Below are positions 55,531-59,496 of a stretch of DNA of 59,496 nt, piece after piece. This DNA is from Candidatus Thioglobus sp. (GTDB taxonomy: Bacteria; Pseudomonadota; Gammaproteobacteria; PS1; Pseudothioglobaceae), in assembly GCA_012959965.1 (NCBI GenBank), contig DUCF01000088.1, positions 1-59,496 of the forward strand, in the 5' to 3' direction. The notes under the pieces are model-generated. The model worked only from the letters and a program-made list of their open reading frames with translations. It was not told the DNA's origin and made no database searches. Made by a program: the position numbers and the translations under genes. Every line of letters starts with the position of its first letter. The stretch's first letter is position 1.

Positions 55531-56760
55531 TTAGTTGTTGTAAGAGTCTCTATTCATAAGGCGTTCAATATCGCCAATCTCTTTAACGAGGGATTGTGTA
55601 AGCACTTTGTTGCCCGACTCGGTGATTAGAACATCATCTTCAATTCTGATACCAATATTCCAATATTTTGGGTCAATTTTATCATTCTTGCGAATGTAAA
55701 TCCCTGGTTCAACCGTCATTATCATGCCTGCCTCAAAATGGCGGTACTCGTCATTCAGTTTATATTGGCCACAGTCGTGCACATCAAGCCCCAGCCAGTG
55801 TCCTGTATTGTGCATATAAAACTCATGCAGTGGAAGATCTTCACTAATTATGCCGAGCTCTGTCAGTCCGGTTGAGATAATATGACATGCAGTGTCGTGA
55901 GCTTTATTGACTTTTTCTCCAGGCTTGAGGCAGCTAATCGCGCCTTTTTGTGCGTCAAGGACAATACTATAAATTTGTTTTTGTGCTTTGCTAAATCGGC
56001 CATTTACTGGAAATGTTCGGGTGATATCTGAGGCATAACCCTCGGTTTCACAGCCGGCATCGATCAACAACAAGTCGCCATCTTTCAGTGCTTCATTGTT
56101 TTCAATGTAGTGCAGTACACAGGCGTTAGCGCCGCCGGCGACAATGGGTGTATAAGCATGTGTTGAGTTATTTCTCGCAAACTCAGCGTCGAATAAAGCA
56201 GCAATTTCATATTCAAACATGCCTGGTTTAACGTTTGTCATTGCTTGAATGTGGGCGTTGACAGCCAAATCCGCAGAGGACTGCATATTTTCAATCTCTT
56301 TCGCATCTTTGATTAGGCGCATTTCGGAAAGGTGCTGCAAAAGAGGTTGAGCGTCAGCCGACGAGGCGATGTCTTGTGCAAGAATGTTGGTGCTATTGTT
56401 GTCGTAATAAAGCACGGTTTCGTCATCGATTAAAGCGTCCAATTGTTCGGCAAACTCTTCGACTGGGTAGGCGTTATCAGCCAGTAATGTTGATGGTGCG
56501 GCTTCCGCACCCAATCTTTTGCCATTCCATATTTCTTTAGTTTTGTCTTTTGGTCTTAGGAAAACTGAATAATTTTTTGTTGAGAAAACAGCGATAGCGT
56601 CGGGCTCAGTAAAGCCGGTCAAATACCAAAAACTGGAATCAGGGCGAAACGGAAAAGTGCAGTCGGCATTGCGTTGTAACTCTGAATTGGTGCAGACGAT
56701 GACGAGCGCGTTGTCGTCTAGTCGGCTTAATAACTCTTTTCGTCTTTTTTGATGTATCAT
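55531..56760 (-). CDS. pepP: Xaa-Pro aminopeptidase (aminopeptidase P)
   Basis: This 409-residue M24B peptidase removes N-terminal residues before proline. It keeps the metal site: D-D in LLIDAGCETEGYASDITRTF, H in YMHNTGHWLGLDVHD, and E-E in MTVEPGIYI and IRIEDDVL. This contrasts with the altered M24 proteins at 4155, 15257 and 19580. It is the first of the minus-strand pepP-trpD-orn-ispE series. The ubiH/visC genes often found downstream are absent. Confidence 0.94.
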   Translation of the reverse strand: MIHQKRRKELLSRLDDNALVIVCTNSELQRNADCTFPFRPDSSFWYLTGFTEPDAIAVFSTKNYSVFLRPKDKTKEIWNGKRLGAEAAPSTLLADNAYPVEEFAEQLDALIDDETVLYYDNNSTNILAQDIASSADAQPLLQHLSEMRLIKDAKEIENMQSSADLAVNAHIQAMTNVKPGMFEYEIAALFDAEFARNNSTHAYTPIVAGGANACVLHYIENNEALKDGDLLLIDAGCETEGYASDITRTFPVNGRFSKAQKQIYSIVLDAQKGAISCLKPGEKVNKAHDTACHIISTGLTELGIISEDLPLHEFYMHNTGHWLGLDVHDCGQYKLNDEYRHFEAGMIMTVEPGIYIRKNDKIDPKYWNIGIRIEDDVLITESGNKVLTQSLVKEIGDIERLMNRDSYNN

Positions 56761-56816
56761 TTTTACTGTAATCTGACTCTATTGAAGTCTGAGTTGACCA
56801 ATTTCAAAACGATACC

Positions 56817-57533
56817 ATGAAAAGCGTAAGACTTTATCAAAATACCACTCTCAAAGTAGGCGCTCAAATTGATTTGGATGAATCGGCAGCACATCATTTA
56901 ATCAAAGTTTTACGTTTCCCTGAGGGGCAGAACATAACTCTTTTTAATGGTGACGGCCTTGACTATCAAGTGAGAGTTGTTAGTATTAAAAAAATCTGCG
57001 TTGTTGAGGTTCTTTCTTGTGAGAAAAATAATAGAGAGTCCTCGCTGAATTTAACCTTGGCGCAAGGTATTGCTAAAGGTGAAAAGATGGATTTTCTTAT
57101 TCAAAAAGCCATTGAGCTTGGTGTTAATCGAATTGTTCCTGTGCAAGCTGAACGTTGTGTGGTGCGCTTAAATGGTACGAAGCTTATTAAACGCACAGAA
57201 CACTGGCAAAAAATAGCCAATCACGCCTGCGAGCAATCAGGTCGATCGGTAATTGTTAAGGTGGCTCCAGCAAAATCACTTTCAGAGGTACTGTCAACGA
57301 CTGAAGGCAATGGCTATGTGTTGCATCACCGCGCCGAAAAAGGCTTGTTAACTATGAAGGCACCTTCACAGGCAACCATATTAATTGGTCCAGAAGGCGG
57401 ACTCAGTAGTCATGAGATTGACGAGGCCATTTCGTCCGGCTTTCAACCGTTGTTGCTGGGCAGTCGAATTTTAAGAACCGAGACAGCATCTTTGGCGGCG
57501 ATTGCTAATATGCAGCTGCTTTGGGGTAGCTAG
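56817..57533 (+). CDS. rsmE: 16S rRNA (uracil-1498-N3)-methyltransferase
   Basis: This 238-residue SPOUT methyltransferase has the knot motifs ILIGPEGGLSSHEID and LLLGSRILRTETASLAAIA. It methylates U1498 of 16S rRNA. It is divergent from pepP with a 56-base gap and overlaps the convergent gene end by 4 bases. The start ATG gives the usual length. Confidence 0.94.
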   Translation: MKSVRLYQNTTLKVGAQIDLDESAAHHLIKVLRFPEGQNITLFNGDGLDYQVRVVSIKKICVVEVLSCEKNNRESSLNLTLAQGIAKGEKMDFLIQKAIELGVNRIVPVQAERCVVRLNGTKLIKRTEHWQKIANHACEQSGRSVIVKVAPAKSLSEVLSTTEGNGYVLHHRAEKGLLTMKAPSQATILIGPEGGLSSHEIDEAISSGFQPLLLGSRILRTETASLAAIANMQLLWGS

Positions 57534-57934
57534 AGGACGACGTTCAGAAATCGATTAAGTGATGACAGAGAATTTTCCTCGACACCGTCTTTGAAAATCG
57601 GCACGTGGACCTTGTCAAATCGGATGATCACTAAATATCGCGATTGATAGGGTACGCAGTACTTATGTTGTGTTTTTGTCACGCCATCTTTTGTGCCAAA
57701 GTTAATGCTGCTGCCAATTGTTATTGAAATGATCGAACTCTCTTTTGTAAGAAAAGCATATTTTGGGAAAAAAGTAATCGCTGAAATCGCAATCGCAATA
57801 CTGAGTCCGACACTGATCCAAATGCTATCAAGTCGCGACCATACCAATACAATGCACAATCCGTAGATCAGCGCCGAAATAATTAAGTAACTTTTTGAAG
57901 GTCGAAGCGTTAGATTGAATTGGTTAATCGACAT
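57530..57934 (-). CDS. YgfX/CptA-like small membrane protein
   Basis: This 134-residue protein has two adjacent hydrophobic helices near residues 16-56 (IISALIYGLCIVLVW and SVGLSIAIAISAITFF) and a soluble C-terminal beta region. The N-terminal RPSK and the late YLVIIRFD with a closing LNRFLNVVL resemble YgfX, the membrane partner of SdhE. No sdhE is adjacent, so this call is tentative. It overlaps proC by 11 bases and rsmE by 4. Confidence 0.5.
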   Translation of the reverse strand: MSINQFNLTLRPSKSYLIISALIYGLCIVLVWSRLDSIWISVGLSIAIAISAITFFPKYAFLTKESSIISITIGSSINFGTKDGVTKTQHKYCVPYQSRYLVIIRFDKVHVPIFKDGVEENSLSSLNRFLNVVL

Positions 57935-58754
57935 CGCCTAATTGAATACTCAACTCGTGCGCACGCTCGAAAGCCGCCCTCGTTGCATTGGCTACAATGC
58001 CTTCGAAGTTTTGGTCTTGAAACGATTCAATTGCCGCTTGTGTTGTGCCATTAGGGGAGGTCACATTAGCTCGAAGCTGTTTGGGGCCATCGTCGCTATT
58101 GGCTGCCATCACACTGGCACCAAGCGCTGTTTTGACGCTTAGCGCACTGGCTGTTTCTTCGTCCAATCCGAGCGCCATTCCGGCTTGCGTCATTGACTGC
58201 ATCATTAAGAAGAAATAAGCAGGACCACTGCCAGAAATGGCGGTGATAGCATCAATGAGTTTTTCCTCGCTCACCCAAAAACAATCGCCGATTGCCGATA
58301 GCACCGAGGTAACAATAGCCTTGTGATCTTCTGAGGCAAGGTCGTTGGCAAATAATCCCGTCGCACCTTGTTGCACCAATGCTGGCGTATTTGGCATTGT
58401 GCGCACCAAAGCATAGTCGCCGCCGAGCCAACGACAAATATCACTCGCCCTAATGCCGGCGGCAATAGAAACAAATAAGTGGCTGGATTTTATGGCACCT
58501 TGTAAGCCCTTACAAACGTTACCCATCACCTGCGGTTTGACAGCAAGAACCACAACATCACATTCAGCAATAAGAGCAGTATTGTTTGTAAAAGTAGCGA
58601 CACCAAGTTCGCTATTTCTGCTGCTTAGCAGCGTCTCATCAAGATCACTGATTTTGATGTTTTCTGCGCCGTAGCCGTTATTAACAAGGCCTTTAATTAG
58701 TGCGTAAGCCATATTTCCCGCGCCAATAAAACCGATGACTGATTTGTTTTGCAT
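57924..58754 (-). CDS. proC: Pyrroline-5-carboxylate reductase
   Basis: This 276-residue enzyme makes proline from pyrroline-5-carboxylate. The NADPH loop is IGFIGAGNMAYALIKGL. The C-terminal signature AISGSGPAYFFLMMQSM and LRANVTSPNGTTQAAI are diagnostic. It is divergent from gph, with an inverted repeat in the gap. Confidence 0.96.
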   Translation of the reverse strand: MQNKSVIGFIGAGNMAYALIKGLVNNGYGAENIKISDLDETLLSSRNSELGVATFTNNTALIAECDVVVLAVKPQVMGNVCKGLQGAIKSSHLFVSIAAGIRASDICRWLGGDYALVRTMPNTPALVQQGATGLFANDLASEDHKAIVTSVLSAIGDCFWVSEEKLIDAITAISGSGPAYFFLMMQSMTQAGMALGLDEETASALSVKTALGASVMAANSDDGPKQLRANVTSPNGTTQAAIESFQDQNFEGIVANATRAAFERAHELSIQLGDVD

Positions 58755-58779
58755 ATAAAATATCTCAGGTGAAAGTAGT

Positions 58780-58839
58780 CGAGATCTTTGTAAAAACCCG
58801 CCGCCAAATCCAGAGTGATTTATGCAAACAAAGGTCTCG
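58780..58839. repeat. Inverted repeat between proC and gph
   Basis: CGAGATCTTTGT (58780-58791) and ACAAAGGTCTCG (58828-58839) form a 12-base inverted repeat with one mismatch, with a 36-base interior. It lies in the 118-base divergent promoter region and could be an operator pair or a cruciform-forming site. Confidence 0.45.
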
Positions 58840-58872
58840 TTAAGTTAATTCTACCAAAATCAGTATAAATAA

Positions 58873-59496
58873 GTGAAAACATTTAAGCCAAAATTAATCA
58901 TGATCGATGTTGATGGCACTCTCGTTGACAGCGTGCCAGACTTGACCTATTGTGTTGATGAGATGATGAAGCAACTTGGTAAAGAGCCATGTGGCGAAGC
59001 CAAAGTGCGTCAGTGGGTGGGTAACGGTGTACCAAAATTAGTAGAACGCGCCTTGACCGGCGAACTGGAAGCAACACCAAATTCAGAGGATTACGAGAAA
59101 GCCTACCCAGTTTTCCTTGAACTTTATGCTGAAAACACGGCGAAGCGATCTTGTCTTTATGATGGCGTTCGAGAGGGTTTGGATTATATGAAGTCTCAAG
59201 GCTATCTTCTGGGATGTGTGACCAATAAGGCCGAGCAATTTACCCTGCCATTGCTCAAAGCGCTTGGCATTTTTGATGATTTTTCCATTATTATTTCTGG
59301 TGATACGCTTGCCAAGAAAAAACCAGACCCTTTGCCGTTATTGCACAGTGCTGAGTATTTTGGTATTGAACCGAAAGACTGCATGATGTTGGGTGATTCT
59401 GTAAGTGATGTGAAGGCTTCAAGAGCAGCGGGCTTTGCTATTATTTGTATGTCTTATGGGTACAATCATGGCAATGATATTGCCAATGAAAATCCT
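58873..59496 (+). CDS. gph: Phosphoglycolate phosphatase-like HAD hydrolase (3' end cut by window edge)
   Basis: The frame is open from a GTG at 58873 to the window edge, giving 208 codons without a stop. HAD motif I is IMIDVDGTLVDSVPDL, motif II is in CVTNKAEQF, motif III is the lysine in KKKPDPLPL and motif IV is MMLGDSVSDV. The cap segment QWVGNGVPKLVERAL fits Gph. The enzyme removes phosphate from 2-phosphoglycolate. The start is GTG with AAATAA upstream and a weak ribosome site. About 15-20 residues are probably missing. Confidence 0.9.
   Translation, partial: MKTFKPKLIMIDVDGTLVDSVPDLTYCVDEMMKQLGKEPCGEAKVRQWVGNGVPKLVERALTGELEATPNSEDYEKAYPVFLELYAENTAKRSCLYDGVREGLDYMKSQGYLLGCVTNKAEQFTLPLLKALGIFDDFSIIISGDTLAKKKPDPLPLLHSAEYFGIEPKDCMMLGDSVSDVKASRAAGFAIICMSYGYNHGNDIANENP

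Overview
This window looks like a contiguous chromosomal segment of a marine gammaproteobacterium. It is moderately AT-rich, gene-dense, and has many start-stop overlaps. Gene orders typical of gammaproteobacteria include ispE / tRNA-Gln / prs, lptM / lysA and lptC / lptA. The heavy investment in N-methyl and C1 catabolism together with a PPi-type phosphofructokinase would fit the Thioglobus/SUP05 clade or a relative. That placement is inference from gene content only and could be wrong.

Positions 1-10455: a divergent LysR regulator (cut by the window edge) faces a five-gene operon encoding a class II aldolase, a 2OG-Fe(II) oxygenase, a 3-hydroxyisobutyrate-dehydrogenase-family enzyme, a GhrA-like hydroxyacid dehydrogenase and an M24-fold enzyme closely resembling the DMSP lyase DddP. 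It is followed by gcvT-gcvH-gcvP and a two-ACT-domain GcvR-like gene. The window has no lpd for the L-protein.

Positions 10491-27891: after a DMT-family permease comes a catabolic island. It holds a fused HyuA-HyuB hydantoinase/oxoprolinase, an M24 protein that has lost its metal ligands, a winged-helix regulator, a DUF1989 protein, a GMC oxidoreductase, a very clear creatinase, a GbcB-type flavin/2Fe-2S reductase, tetrameric sarcosine oxidase (soxBDAG) and an HD-domain protein carrying the ligand pattern of PhnZ-like diiron oxygenases. The supported core route is creatine to sarcosine plus urea (creatinase), sarcosine to glycine plus 5,10-methylene-THF (SoxBDAG), then glycine to CO2, NH3 and another C1 unit (Gcv). 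The hydantoinase could feed N-methylhydantoin, a creatinine breakdown product, into the same route. The roles of the second M24 protein, DUF1989, the GMC enzyme and the HD protein are open. Together they are the best candidate for an undescribed system here.

Positions 27991-59496: mostly housekeeping genes. They cover disulfide formation and membrane lipids (dsbB, cfa), thiamine (thiE), LPS export and lipid A (lptC with internal repeats, lptA, lptM, lpxB), energy and nucleotides (adk, PPi-PFK, prs, cysQ, orn), cysS, peroxiredoxin plus rubredoxin, leuB, lysA, trpD, proC, nadC, rpoD, pepP, rsmE and a partial gph. Two tRNA genes (probable Ile-CAU and Gln-UUG) lie on the minus strand. The one gene-free stretch above 300 bases (39203-39535) holds imperfect repeats whose hairpin arms differ in sequence but remain complementary. 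No CRISPR array, insertion sequence, rRNA or prophage gene was seen.
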